This document shows positions 1 to 12,087 of a stretch of DNA of 64,000 nt, piece by piece. The position numbers were made by a program, and so were the translations under genes. The stretch lies in contig NZ_BAZS01000003.1 in assembly GCF_001310895.1 (NCBI RefSeq), positions 117,408 through 181,407 of the forward strand, written 5' to 3'. Source of the stretch: Virgibacillus halodenitrificans JCM 12304. GTDB taxonomy: Bacteria; Bacillota; Bacilli; Bacillales; Amphibacillaceae. Numbering within the stretch: the stretch's first letter is position 1; the number at the start of each line of letters is the position of its first letter. Under the pieces are notes generated by a model. That model was not told where the DNA came from and did not search any database. It saw only the letters and a program-made list of their open reading frames with translations.

Positions 1-487
1 AATAAAAGTAGCTGATAAAATTTCTGATTTGCAAGGGGTTCAGGAAGTGAATTATGGACAAGGGGTAGTTGAACGACTCTTTGAATTCAATAAATACGCA
101 AGAACGATAGGTGTTGTTCTTATTGTTGGATTAGTTTTTACAGCAATATTCCTGATATCCAATACAATTAAAATTACTATTATGGCACGAAGCAGAGAAA
201 TTGGCATTATGAAATTGGTAGGAGCAACAAACGGCTTTATCAGATGGCCATTTTTTATTGAAGGTCTCTTACTTGGAATTCTAGGATCTGTAGTTCCGAT
301 TGCTGCTATTTTAGGTGGCTATTATTATTTAGAAAATAATATTAGTGAACGAATTAATTATAGTTTTGTTGAATTATTGCCATTTAACCCATTTGCATGG
401 CAGTTATCCCTTATCATATTAGGTATTGGTGCATTGATCGGTGTATGGGGGAGCGTAATGAGTGTCCGCAAGTTTTTAAAAGTTTAA
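1..487 (+). CDS. ftsX: Cell-division ABC transporter permease FtsX, 3' part
   Basis: The window opens inside this gene; the frame is already open at base 2. The visible ~160 residues carry three hydrophobic segments and the 'ARSREIGIMKLVGAT' stretch typical of the FtsX/MacB permease fold between its membrane helices. FtsX pairs with the ATPase FtsE and, in Bacillus, activates peptidoglycan hydrolases at the cell surface. An M23 murein hydrolase with a long coiled coil follows 66 bp downstream and is a plausible partner. The N-terminus and ftsE lie outside the window. Identity is supported by sequence and by the downstream order ctpB-minJ-uvrBA. Confidence 0.93.
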   Translation, partial: IKVADKISDLQGVQEVNYGQGVVERLFEFNKYARTIGVVLIVGLVFTAIFLISNTIKITIMARSREIGIMKLVGATNGFIRWPFFIEGLLLGILGSVVPIAAILGGYYYLENNISERINYSFVELLPFNPFAWQLSLIILGIGALIGVWGSVMSVRKFLKV

Positions 488-553
488 TAACAACAGTTGT
501 TGCTAGCATCAAAGATAAAATATTTTTAAACATAGGGAAGGGGAACACGGGTA

Positions 554-1975
554 ATGAAGAAGATCTTTTCGTTCGGAATGACCACGGTTTTAGTATTATC
601 TCTAAGTATTGGAACGGTAACTTCAGTATCGGCTGAGTCCATAAATGGATTAAATGATAAGATTAATGACTTGGAAAAAGAAAAACAGGAGCTGAATGAT
701 AAACAAGGTAGCCTTTCCAGTGATAAAGAAAATACGCAATCTAAAATAAATGAAAATTTGAATGAACAGAGTTCTGTTGAGAAAGAAATACAAAACATTG
801 ACGAGAAATTAAATAACACAAAGAATAAAATTTCTACAAAGGAAAACGAAATAACTGAAACCAATAATAGAATTGATGAATTAAAAAATAGAATAGTAGA
901 ATTAAAAGAAGAAATAAAAGTATTAAAAGAGCGAATTAAAAAGCGTAATGAACTACTTAAGGATCGCCTGCGTGCCATCCAACAAAATGGTGGGAACATG
1001 AAATACATAGAAGTTATTTTAGGTTCACAAAGTTTTGGCGATTTCATTAGCAGATCTTCTGCGGTTAATGCCATAATGGATCAGGATAAATCTATTATGG
1101 AAGAACAAGAAGCAGATAAGCTTTCCTTAGAAAAGAATAAAGCTGAGGTAGAAAACAGCAAAAAAGAAGTAGAAGCTAAAAAAGCATCTCTTGTTGATCA
1201 AAAGAAAGAGCTTGTAGCTTTAAAAGGTGACTTAAATAGCCAAATGAAAGAAAGAGAATCATTGATGGCTAAGTTGGAAGAAGAACATTCTGATTTGGAA
1301 GAGTATAAAGTAAGTATTGAAGATGAGCAGGAAATCCTTGCTGCTCAAGCATCTGCTGTTGAAAAGGCGAAACGTCTGGCAGAATCAGAAAAAGGAAAAT
1401 TGGAACAGCTTGCTAAAGAAGAAGCAGCTAGAAAAGAGAGAGAAAGAAAGGCTGCTGCTGAAGCTAAAAGTAAATCAAACAGCTCACAATCCAGTTCGAG
1501 CTCAAGCTCTAATTCCAATTCAGGAAGCAGTGCAAGTGCTAGTTCAAGCTCTAACAGTGGCGGAGGTATTTTCATCTGGCCGGCTGCTGGTCCCAAAACT
1601 TCTGATTATGGATATCGTATTCACCCAATTTACGGAACGAAAAAGCTCCACGCTGGTATGGATATAGGTGCTGGTACTGGAACTACCTTAAAAGCAGCTG
1701 CTTCAGGTGTAGTTATCCGCGCAGGATGGATGAATGGATATGGAAATACAATTATGATTTCACATAGTATTAATGGAACGAACTACACTACGTTATATGC
1801 ACACCTTAGCAGAATCTCAACTTCTGCAGGTGCTGTAGTAAGCCAAGGACAAACTATTGGCGCTACTGGTAATACAGGTGGTTCTACAGGTCCACACCTT
1901 CATTTTGAAGTTCATAAAGGTGGTTGGAATGCTTCTAAGAGCAATTCTGTCAATCCATTAAACTACTTAAATTAA
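554..1975 (+). CDS. Secreted coiled-coil M23 metallopeptidase (EnvC/PcsB-like layout)
   Basis: 473 residues. Residues 1-28 form a signal peptide ending near SVSAES. Residues ~30-300 are highly charged and heptad-like (coiled coil), followed by a Ser/Asn-rich linker (~305-345) and a C-terminal M23/LytM domain. The zinc ligands are visible as HAGMD (H-x3-D) and HLHFE (H-x-H). The ATG has the ribosome site AGGGAAGGGG just upstream. The family cuts peptidoglycan cross-bridges. Position directly behind ftsX suggests control by FtsEX, as for EnvC, PcsB and CwlO; that link is inference. The low-complexity linker creates long reverse-strand open frames that are not genes. Confidence 0.93.
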   Translation: MKKIFSFGMTTVLVLSLSIGTVTSVSAESINGLNDKINDLEKEKQELNDKQGSLSSDKENTQSKINENLNEQSSVEKEIQNIDEKLNNTKNKISTKENEITETNNRIDELKNRIVELKEEIKVLKERIKKRNELLKDRLRAIQQNGGNMKYIEVILGSQSFGDFISRSSAVNAIMDQDKSIMEEQEADKLSLEKNKAEVENSKKEVEAKKASLVDQKKELVALKGDLNSQMKERESLMAKLEEEHSDLEEYKVSIEDEQEILAAQASAVEKAKRLAESEKGKLEQLAKEEAARKERERKAAAEAKSKSNSSQSSSSSSSNSNSGSSASASSSSNSGGGIFIWPAAGPKTSDYGYRIHPIYGTKKLHAGMDIGAGTGTTLKAAASGVVIRAGWMNGYGNTIMISHSINGTNYTTLYAHLSRISTSAGAVVSQGQTIGATGNTGGSTGPHLHFEVHKGGWNASKSNSVNPLNYLN

Positions 1976-1988
1976 GTTGCTTATTAAA

Positions 1989-2020
1989 AAGGACATCACA
2001 ATATTGTGGTGTCTCTTTTT
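1989..2020 (+). terminator. Rho-independent terminator after the M23 peptidase gene
   Basis: GACATCACAA / TTGTGGTGTC stem (1992-2013) followed by CTCTTTTT. It closes the ftsX-peptidase unit. Confidence 0.85.
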
Positions 2021-2138
2021 CTTAGGAAAGATTATGATATAATTACATAAACTTAGTAATAAACATAGTCATAGGTAAGGGAAAGTGATATGCTTTTTAT
2101 TGTGCATGTGCATTCAACATAATGATTGAGGTGGAAAT

Positions 2139-3599
2139 ATGAAATATGGAAAAATGAAAATAGTTCTCTTGCTGCTTGCAGCATTGTTTCTAGGGTTCGC
2201 CGGAGCCTATACTGGCGTTAAGCTTGCAAATCAAGGTGAGTCAACCATTGAGCAAAGTGCGAATAAAGGAGCCACAGAAAAAGCAGATGAACAAGCAGCA
2301 ACAACTCCGAAAGATATGCAGAAAGTTGTACAAGCATATACCTTAATCAAACAGAATTATTTGAAGGATGTTGATGATAAACAGTTGATTGAAGGTGCTA
2401 TTCAAGGAATGTTAACAACCCTTGAGGATCCTTTTAGTTCTTACATGGATGCAGAGTCCATGAAGGATTTCAATGAACAAATCGAAGCAGAGTTTGAAGG
2501 AATTGGAGCAGAAGTAAGCATGGTTGAAGGTAAAGTGACCATCGTTGCCCCGATTAAGGATTCTCCTGCTGAAAAGGCGGGGCTCCGGCCAAATGACCAA
2601 GTACTATCTGTAGATGGGAAAAGCTTGGAAGGTTTGGATTTAAATGAGGCTGTCGCAAAAATAAGAGGAGAAAAAGGTTCAGAGGTTGTCTTAGAAGTTA
2701 AACGCGCTGCAGCTTCAGAACCGTTTGACGTTACTATTGTACGTGATACCATTCCAGTTGAAACAGTCTATAATGACTTAAAAACAATTAATGGCAAAAA
2801 AACTGGAATTCTGGAAGTTACTAACTTCTCTGAACACACTGCTGAGGAGTTTACAAAACAACTGGATAGCCTTGAAAAAAAGGGAATTGAAGGCTTGGTT
2901 ATCGATGTAAGAGGAAATCCAGGAGGCTTACTTAATGTTGTCGAAGATATGCTAAAACTATTTATACCTGAAGATATGCCATACTTGCAGATTGAAGATC
3001 AAAATGGTGATAAAACACCTTATTATTCCCAGCTAAAAGAAAAGAAAGAGTATCCAATAACTGTACTTGTAGATGAAGGAAGTGCATCTGCTTCAGAAAT
3101 ATTGGCTGTTGCAATGAAGGAAGCAGGTTATGACGTAGTAGGGCAAACAAGTTTTGGTAAAGGGACAGTACAACAAGCAGTTCCATTAGGAGATGGAAGT
3201 ACGATTAAGCTTACTTTCTACAAATGGCTTTCTCCAAAAGGTAATTGGATTAATGAAAAGGGAGTAGAACCAACGATTGAGAAGAAACAACCTGATTATT
3301 ATTATTCTAATCCTATTCAAATTGATGACCCATTTGGATTTGATCAATCTGATGAGAAAATCGGGAATATCCAAAAAATGCTTTCTGGTTTAGATTACGA
3401 GCCGGGGAGAGAAGATGGCTATTTCAGTAAAGAGACAGTTAAAGCTGTGAAGGAATTCCAACAGAAGAACGATATAAAAGTGACTGGGGAAGTTGATAAA
3501 AAAACAGCTGGATTACTGGAGACAAAGATTGTAGAGAAAATACGTAATGGAGAAGACGACGTTCAGTTAGATACTGCACTGAAAGCTTTATATAAATAA
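2139..3599 (+). CDS. ctpB: S41 family C-terminal processing peptidase CtpB
   Basis: 486 residues. An N-terminal membrane anchor (~7-26) is followed by a PDZ domain (~100-180), the S41 serine protease core and a C-terminal peptidoglycan-binding repeat (~400-455, 'GYFSKETVKAVKEFQ'). The nucleophile motif GSASASEI lies near residue 315 and the lysine motif GKGTVQQ near 341. In B. subtilis, CtpB cleaves SpoIVFA and so triggers sigma-K processing in sporulation. The start has GAGGTGG seven bases upstream. Its place between ftsX and minJ matches Bacillus order. Confidence 0.95.
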   Translation: MKYGKMKIVLLLLAALFLGFAGAYTGVKLANQGESTIEQSANKGATEKADEQAATTPKDMQKVVQAYTLIKQNYLKDVDDKQLIEGAIQGMLTTLEDPFSSYMDAESMKDFNEQIEAEFEGIGAEVSMVEGKVTIVAPIKDSPAEKAGLRPNDQVLSVDGKSLEGLDLNEAVAKIRGEKGSEVVLEVKRAAASEPFDVTIVRDTIPVETVYNDLKTINGKKTGILEVTNFSEHTAEEFTKQLDSLEKKGIEGLVIDVRGNPGGLLNVVEDMLKLFIPEDMPYLQIEDQNGDKTPYYSQLKEKKEYPITVLVDEGSASASEILAVAMKEAGYDVVGQTSFGKGTVQQAVPLGDGSTIKLTFYKWLSPKGNWINEKGVEPTIEKKQPDYYYSNPIQIDDPFGFDQSDEKIGNIQKMLSGLDYEPGREDGYFSKETVKAVKEFQQKNDIKVTGEVDKKTAGLLETKIVEKIRNGEDDVQLDTALKALYK

Positions 3600-3603
3600 G
3601 CAT

Positions 3604-3631
3604 AAAGCCGCGGCTGAAACCGCGGCTTTTT
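3604..3631 (+). terminator. Terminator after ctpB
   Basis: AAAGCCGCGG / CCGCGGCTTT perfect 10-bp stem with a CTGAAA loop and a short T run. Confidence 0.9.
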
Positions 3632-3710
3632 AACTCAAAAATTGCAGGAAAAAAGTCGATAACTATCGAATAATACTAGTAGATAGTTTAACAGAGAAGG
3701 TGATGAAGCA

Positions 3711-4881
3711 ATGAACTTGTGGGCAATTGAACTAGGGAAAGGTTTAGCTAAACTGTTTCTCCAACCATTACTGTATTGGAGTCTGTTCCTAGTGGTACTG
3801 GCAGGTTACAGGCGAATTAAACAAGAAAGAAAAAATTTTGGTATTAAAATCTTTGATGTTTTTTCTGAATGGAAGAATACATTGTTTTTCTCTTTATTAC
3901 TTGGTGTAATTTTTTCTGTGATCTTTTTAGGAACAGGAATGGTATTGTCTTACGAAGTAATGTTTATCATTAGTATTGTAATTATACTTTTAAGTATCAC
4001 TGGCAAATTTACGTTACTTTCACCTAGTTACACCATTGGGTTAACCTATGTGATTTTATTGTTTCTCCCATTTCTAGGAAGGGAACTCAACCATTTTCAG
4101 ATATAAGTTTTAGTGTTATCGTTATTTTGTTGGGAATAGGATTAATTGCAGAAGGGGCTTTGATATGGAAAACGAGGAAGCAGGAATCCTATCCTGAGCT
4201 AATAAAAGGTTCCAGAGGTGGTTGGATTGGTCTCCACCGTTTAAAAAAGTTAAGCATAATTCCTTTTTTTACATTAGTTCCTCGGGATTAATTACACCTT
4301 TTGCACCGTATTGGCCATATTTTTCTATTGGTGAAACCACTTATAGCCTAGTGCTTTTTCCTTTACTAATCGGATTTGAACAAGCTGTTTTAGGTAATGC
4401 TCCTGCAAATGCAGCACGCCGTCTGGCTAAACAAGTTATCCTATTGGGAGTTTTTATCCTTGTCTTGGCTGTTGGAAGTGTATTTCAATCTTGGTTCACT
4501 CTGGCAGCAGTAGTTTTATCAATCCTTGGAAGAGAGTTAATCAACTATAGATTCAGAACTGCTGATCGGTTATCTCCATCTTTCTTCCAACGCAGTAAGG
4601 CAGGGCTAAAAGTATTAGCAATTATACCTGAAACTCCAGCGGAACGTCTTGAAATTTTACCTGGTGAAGTTATAACCAAAGTGAATGGATTCAGAGTCAG
4701 TGGCATTGAAGAGTTTTATTATTCACTCCAAAAGAGTGGTGCCTTTTTTAAATTGGAAATCATAGATTTTAATGGAGAAAATCGTTTTGTACAAGGCGCG
4801 TTATACGAAGGGGACCACCATGAATTAGGTGTGGTATTTGCCGCAGACCCTTACAGAAAGAAGAGGCTACTAAGTAATTAA
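3711..4881 (+). CDS. minJ: Division-site protein MinJ (PDZ, multi-pass membrane), two frameshifts
   Basis: A single reading frame cannot be followed. Residues from 3711 to ~4083 give membrane helices. The frame then moves to one encoding 'GTQPFSDIS...LIAEGALIW' (about 4085-4280), then to a third ending at 4881 with more helices and a C-terminal PDZ domain ('GEVITKVNGFRVSGIEEF'). Each change fits one missing base, near 4085 and 4285. The joined product would be ~390 residues, as for B. subtilis MinJ, which bridges DivIVA and MinD at poles and septa. Location after ctpB supports the name. Sequencing error is the likeliest cause, but a real pseudogene is not excluded. Confidence 0.82.
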
Positions 4882-4894
4882 CTTATTACTTACT

Positions 4895-4932
4895 AAAGGT
4901 AATTCCATGATTGATCATGGAATTACCTTTTT
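4895..4932 (+). terminator. Terminator after minJ
   Basis: Perfect 16-bp stem built on AAAGGTAATTCCATGA and its complement with a TTGA loop, then TTTTT. Confidence 0.92.
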
Positions 4933-4964
4933 AATTTTCAACTTAGCCTGTTTACTCTCTTCTT

Positions 4965-4981
4965 TTGTGAAATATTCACAA
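4965..4981. promoter_or_regulatory. Rex/FNR-like palindrome upstream of nirK
   Basis: TTGTGAA-ATA-TTCACAA, a perfect 7-bp palindrome. It resembles the redox regulator Rex site (TTGTGAA-N4-TTCACAA) but with a 3-base centre. It lies ~230 bp upstream of the nirK start, so it may act at a distance or belong to an upstream promoter. Confidence 0.4.
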
Positions 4982-5072
4982 TGATTCCGCGTACTTATAG
5001 TATTTTTCCTATTTATACAGTATTTACTGTCTTTATGTCAGACATATATTGTTCATATACACACAAATGAAA

Positions 5073-5088
5073 AGTGATGCAAATCACA
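5073..5088 (+). promoter_or_regulatory. FNR/CRP-type box before nirK
   Basis: AGTGATGCAAATCACA matches TGTGA-N6-TCACA except for the first base. A weak -10 (TAAACT, 5110-5115) would put the start of transcription near 5122, about 41 bases from the box centre, as in an FNR-activated class II promoter. This agrees with anaerobic control of a nitrite reductase. Confidence 0.5.
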
Positions 5089-5111
5089 GGTGGGCAGGTA
5101 TATAAATCATA

Positions 5112-5200
5112 AACTAAGAGTGAAGATAGGGTTATTCACGCAGAGCAGATAACTAACACATATATGTTGGATGGCCTAAGGTTATCTTCAATCTTAACTA
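5112..5200 (+). promoter_or_regulatory. Long inverted repeat in the nirK leader
   Basis: A left arm around 5112-5129 (TAAGAGTGAAGATA) and a right arm around 5183-5200 (TATCTTCAATCTTA) are largely complementary and bracket ~55 bases. The right arm ends directly at the GAGGTGA ribosome site, so pairing could affect translation. No known riboswitch class was recognised. Confidence 0.35.
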
Positions 5201-5212
5201 GAGGTGATTAAT

Positions 5213-6262
5213 ATGTTGAAAAAAGCTAAGTATACGTTAACTGCTGTATTAATGGTGAGTGCTTTAATGTTATCTGCTTGTGGTAATGGAACAAACGAAG
5301 TTCAACATGAAGTGTCTAAGGAGCTTAAGAGCTCTGTGAAACAAACGAGTGCTACGGAAAATCTACAGGACATCATAGCTCCACACAAAGAATTAAATCA
5401 AGAACCTGTACCTGTGGAATTTGAACGAGATGGAAAAGATGTATTTGTTACGATGACAGCGCAAATTACTGATATTGAAATTGATAAAAATTATAATTAC
5501 AAGGCCTGGACGTTTAACGGAGAGGCACCTGGACCGCTAGTTGTAGTAAATGAAGGGGATACCATTCACTTTACATTAGAAAATAAGGATCCAGCAATTC
5601 CTCATAGTATGGATTTTCACGCTGTTCATACTGCTCCGGATAAAAACTTTGCTGATGTAGCTCCAAATGAAGATGGTACGTTTTCTTACAAAGCATCTAA
5701 TCCAGGTGTGTTTATGTATCATTGTGGTACTGCACCTGTTCTCCAACATATTGCAAATGGAATGCATGGTGTGATTATTGTAAAACCAAATGACGGTTAT
5801 CCAACTGACAACGAAGTGGATAAAGAGTATGTTGTTATTCAGAACGAATGGTATAAATACAACGACCTTGAGGATATGACAAACGATGTCCCTTCCCAAG
5901 TTGTATTTTCCACAAAAGCATTACATGAAGGGCAACCAAATACGAATGGAACCGTTAGTGCGGTGAAGGATGAACCATTATTAGCAAATGCTGGAGATAA
6001 AGTACGTATCTATATAAATAACGTTGGACCAAACGAAGTTAGTAGCTTTCACGTAGTTGGGACGATGTTTGATGATGTTTATATTGATGGTAACCCGGCC
6101 AACCATTATAAGGGGATGCAGACAGTTATGCTACCTGCAAGCGGAGGCGCAGTTGTAGAATTTACTGTAAAAGAAGAAGGAGAATATCCATTTGTAACAC
6201 ATCAATTTAATCATGCTACTAAGGGGGCAGTTGGGTTAATAAAAGTAACTAAAGGTGAATAA
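5213..6262 (+). CDS. nirK: Copper-containing nitrite reductase, lipoprotein (NirK type)
   Basis: 349 residues counted from the ATG at 5213, which has GAGGTGA upstream; an in-frame GTG nine bases earlier is less likely. Residues 1-23 are a lipoprotein signal (LMLSAC, lipidated Cys23), so the enzyme is held on the outer face of the membrane. Two cupredoxin domains follow. Ligands are visible: HSMDFHAVH (type 2 His plus catalytic Asp), FMYHCGT...QHIANGMHG (type 1 Cys, His and Met, type 2 His), and SFHVVGT and THQFNHA in the second domain. NirK reduces nitrite to nitric oxide in denitrification. No other denitrification genes are in the window. The FNR-like box upstream fits low-oxygen control. 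Confidence 0.9.
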   Translation: MLKKAKYTLTAVLMVSALMLSACGNGTNEVQHEVSKELKSSVKQTSATENLQDIIAPHKELNQEPVPVEFERDGKDVFVTMTAQITDIEIDKNYNYKAWTFNGEAPGPLVVVNEGDTIHFTLENKDPAIPHSMDFHAVHTAPDKNFADVAPNEDGTFSYKASNPGVFMYHCGTAPVLQHIANGMHGVIIVKPNDGYPTDNEVDKEYVVIQNEWYKYNDLEDMTNDVPSQVVFSTKALHEGQPNTNGTVSAVKDEPLLANAGDKVRIYINNVGPNEVSSFHVVGTMFDDVYIDGNPANHYKGMQTVMLPASGGAVVEFTVKEEGEYPFVTHQFNHATKGAVGLIKVTKGE

Positions 6263-6292
6263 TAGGCTCTAGTTTATTTAATATTATCAAGG

Positions 6293-6323
6293 AAAACATC
6301 GGCGAAAAGGCTGGTGTTTTTTT
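6293..6323 (+). terminator. Terminator after nirK
   Basis: AACATCGGC / GCTGGTGTT stem (with wobble pairs) and GAAAAG loop, followed by a run of T. Confidence 0.8.
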
Positions 6324-6407
6324 ATGGTGAAATATTACTGGTATGATTTTAAGTAGGCTTATAAGGGTATAATGTCTTTAGAAGAGAAGGGTTAAAGCAT
6401 TTTTTAT

Positions 6408-6421
6408 CGAATATTTGTTCG
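6408..6421 (+). promoter_or_regulatory. LexA (SOS) box upstream of uvrBA
   Basis: CGAATATTTGTTCG closely matches the Gram-positive LexA consensus CGAAC-N4-GTTCG. It lies 70 bp before uvrB, a known SOS target in B. subtilis. Confidence 0.8.
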
Positions 6422-6490
6422 TTAATATGTTAAAATTATTTGTACGTATGATAAACTATTTATAGATGATTCAGATCGGGGGCAAGACTA

Positions 6491-8472
6491 GTGAATAATA
6501 CGTTTGAATTAATAGCGAACTACGAACCGCGTGGCGACCAGCCTAAAGCAATTCAGGAAATCGTTGATAAAATTCTGGCTGGTCAGCGTCATCAGACGTT
6601 ACTTGGAGCAACTGGAACAGGGAAGACGTTCACGATGTCTAACGTGGTAAAAGAAATAAATCGGCCAACATTGGTCATTGCGCATAATAAAACTTTAGCT
6701 GGACAGTTATATAGTGAATTTAAAGAGTTTTTTCCAAATAACGCGGTTGAATATTTTGTCAGCTATTATGACTATTATCAACCGGAAGCTTACGTACCAT
6801 CTACTGATACTTTTATAGAAAAAGACGCGAGTATAAACGACGAGATTGATAAACTCCGACATTCTGCTACATCTTCATTATTTGAAAGAAATGATGTTTT
6901 AATTGTAGCAAGTGTTTCTTGCATATACGGTTTGGGTTCCCCTGAAGAATATAAAAGCCAGGTGCTTTCACTCCGGATGGGGATGGAAAAGGATCGAGAT
7001 GCACTCTTACGTGATCTTGTAGATATACAATATGCAAGGAATGATATTAACTTTCAACGTGGTACTTTTCGTGTGCGTGGAGATTCAGTAGAAGTCATCC
7101 CAGCCTCACGGGAAGAACATTGTATTCGAATTGAATTTTTCGGCGACGAGATCGACCGTATTCGTGAAGTAGATGCATTGACAGGCGAAATTATTGGTGA
7201 CAGGGAGCATATTGCAATTTTTCCTGCTTCCCACTTTGTTACACGTGAAGAAAAGCTTAAGAAAGCTATTATAAATATCGAAAAAGAGTTGGAAGAACGA
7301 CTGAAAGAACTCCGTTCGGAAAATAAATTACTTGAAGCACAGCGTCTGGAACAACGTACAAATTATGATATTGAAATGATGAATGAAATGGGTTTTTGTT
7401 CAGGTATTGAAAACTATTCCCGTCATTTAACATTCCGTAATGAAGGGGATACACCATATACCCTTTTAGACTTCTTCCCGGATGATTTTCTTGTAGTGGT
7501 GGATGAATCTCATGTTACTCTTCCCCAAATCCGTGGAATGTATAATGGGGACAGGGCTAGAAAACAAGTTCTTGTAGACCATGGATTTCGTTTGCCCTCA
7601 GCATTAGATAATCGACCGTTAAAATTCGAGGAGTTTGAGAAAGCAACGAATCAGCTCGTTTACGTCTCAGCAACTCCCGGGCCCTATGAAATGGAACATT
7701 CACCTGAAATGACAGAACAAATTATAAGACCTACAGGATTACTTGATCCTAAAATCGAAGTGCGTCCGATTAATGGGCAAATCGACGACCTCATTGGTGA
7801 AATAAATAAACGCGTGGAACGGAAAGAAAGAGTACTTGTTACTACACTGACTAAAAAGATGTCAGAGGATTTAACTGATTACTTAAAAGAAATAGGAATG
7901 AAGGTTGCATATCTGCATTCGGAAATAAAAACGCTTGAGCGGATTGAGATAATTAGAGATTTGCGAGTTGGAAAATATGACGTATTAATTGGTATTAACC
8001 TTCTAAGGGAAGGGTTGGATATACCGGAGGTTTCGCTAGTGGCAATTCTAGATGCAGATAAAGAGGGCTTTCTTCGTTCAGAAAGATCCCTTATCCAAAC
8101 AATGGGACGCGCTGCACGTAATGAAAATGGGGAAGTAATTATGTATGCAGACCGCATTACAAATTCCATGCAAGTGGCGATGGATGAAACCAACCGACGC
8201 GTGAAAAGCAAATGGCTTATAATGAACAACACGGAATAACCCCAACGACAATTAAAAAAGATGTGCGTGATGTCATACGTGCAACTGTAGCTGCAGAAGA
8301 GCAGGAAGAATACGGAGATAATAAGAAGAGTCTTGCTAACCTCTCCGGAAAAGAAAAAACAAAAGCAATTGAACAAATGGAAAAAGAAATGAAGGAGGCT
8401 GCCAAAGGTCTTGACTTCGAAAAAGCAGCTGAACTTCGTGATATTATTCTAGAGCTTAAAGTGGGAGGTTGA
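6491..8472 (+). CDS. uvrB: Excinuclease ABC subunit B UvrB (one frameshift near 8200)
   Basis: DNA helicase-like damage-verification subunit of nucleotide excision repair. Starts at GTG 6491 behind GGGGGC. Walker A GATGTGKT spans residues 39-46, the beta-hairpin region '[10 protein letters not shown]' follows, Walker B DESH is near residue 338, and the C-terminal UVR motif ([20 protein letters not shown]) is present. The frame breaks near 8200: supplying one C there restores '[16 protein letters not shown]', which continues to the stop at 8472 (~660 residues, normal length). A one-base sequencing loss is likely. Followed by uvrA after seven bases; SOS-controlled by the LexA box. Confidence 0.93.
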
Positions 8473-8479
8473 TTTATAA

Positions 8480-11355
<2,876 letters not shown>

Positions 11356-11362
11356 ACTGTAA

Positions 11363-11399
11363 AGGTAATAAGCTGGACAAAGCTTATTACCTATTTTTT
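11363..11399 (+). terminator. Terminator after uvrA
   Basis: AGGTAATAAGCT / AGCTTATTACCT perfect 12-bp stem, then ATTTTTTG. Confidence 0.9.
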
Positions 11400-11678
11400 G
11401 TTACCGTATCTTTAAGAATTTTTTATTGGGGTTCGATAGTACACAAAATTGGTAAACTACGAATTAACTATGTAGGACTGTTTTCAGCGGATTAGCTTGT
11501 TCTACTGCCGATTGCTCTCACGCTCGTCTCATTCCTTTAATGTATTAGATTAGGAATATACTCCAGCAAGTATACTACTATTGAACTTTCTTTTGCGATA
11601 TTTTCAAACGTATGTTTTGACGCATTCCTATCATTTGGATAAGCTAAACAAAGAAGTGTTTTTGGGAGGAACAGAATA
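11400..11678. other. Intergenic region before yojF
   Basis: No gene seen. It holds a short inverted repeat near 11453 (CTAC/GTAG inside AAACTACGAATTAACT) resembling one at 18171, a possible TTGACG -35 near 11617, and the ribosome site GGGAGGA before 11679. Confidence 0.4.
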
Positions 11679-12032
11679 ATGAAATCAATTGAAATGGAAA
11701 AAGTACAAGAACAATTAGATCGTTTTACTAATAAAGCAGTATATGTACATGTGGAAACGACAAATGGGGCATATGCAAGTCATTTTGACGATAAAGCATA
11801 CAATGTAGGAGCATATGTTAGAAATGCAGAAGTAACATTTCATCAAGCAAAGATCGTTGGAAGCGGAAATGCCTATCGGGTTGGCTTGAAAATGGAAAAA
11901 GGGTGGATTTATGCTGAAGGGCTAACTGATTGGGTGATGCAGGAAGAGAGTAAGATGCTAATGGCCGGTCATGATCGCGAAGGCCGTTTAATGGTAGCAC
12001 TTCAAATTAGTGAAACTCCATTTAGCTATTAA
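11679..12032 (+). CDS. yojF: YojF family protein (DUF1806)
   Basis: 117 residues, soluble, no signal peptide. The sequence matches the YojF family, which in Bacillus is encoded beside the bacillithiol deacetylase BshB2 (yojG); the same pairing is found here with a 55-bp gap. Its biochemical role is not settled. Ribosome site GGGAGGA precedes the ATG. No catalytic motif was recognised. Confidence 0.82.
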   Translation: MKSIEMEKVQEQLDRFTNKAVYVHVETTNGAYASHFDDKAYNVGAYVRNAEVTFHQAKIVGSGNAYRVGLKMEKGWIYAEGLTDWVMQEESKMLMAGHDREGRLMVALQISETPFSY

Positions 12033-12087
12033 AAAATGGAAAAACATTTAATTATTATGGTAAATTTTTAGAATAAAGGTGATAAGA

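Noticed and set aside
1345..1596. Reverse-strand open frame rich in Leu and Glu
   Set aside because: Shadow of the Ser/Ala-rich linker of the M23 peptidase; no ribosome site.
8190..8240. Programmed frameshift in uvrB
   Set aside because: No slippery heptamer or downstream structure of note, and the same kind of single-base loss recurs in many unrelated genes here.
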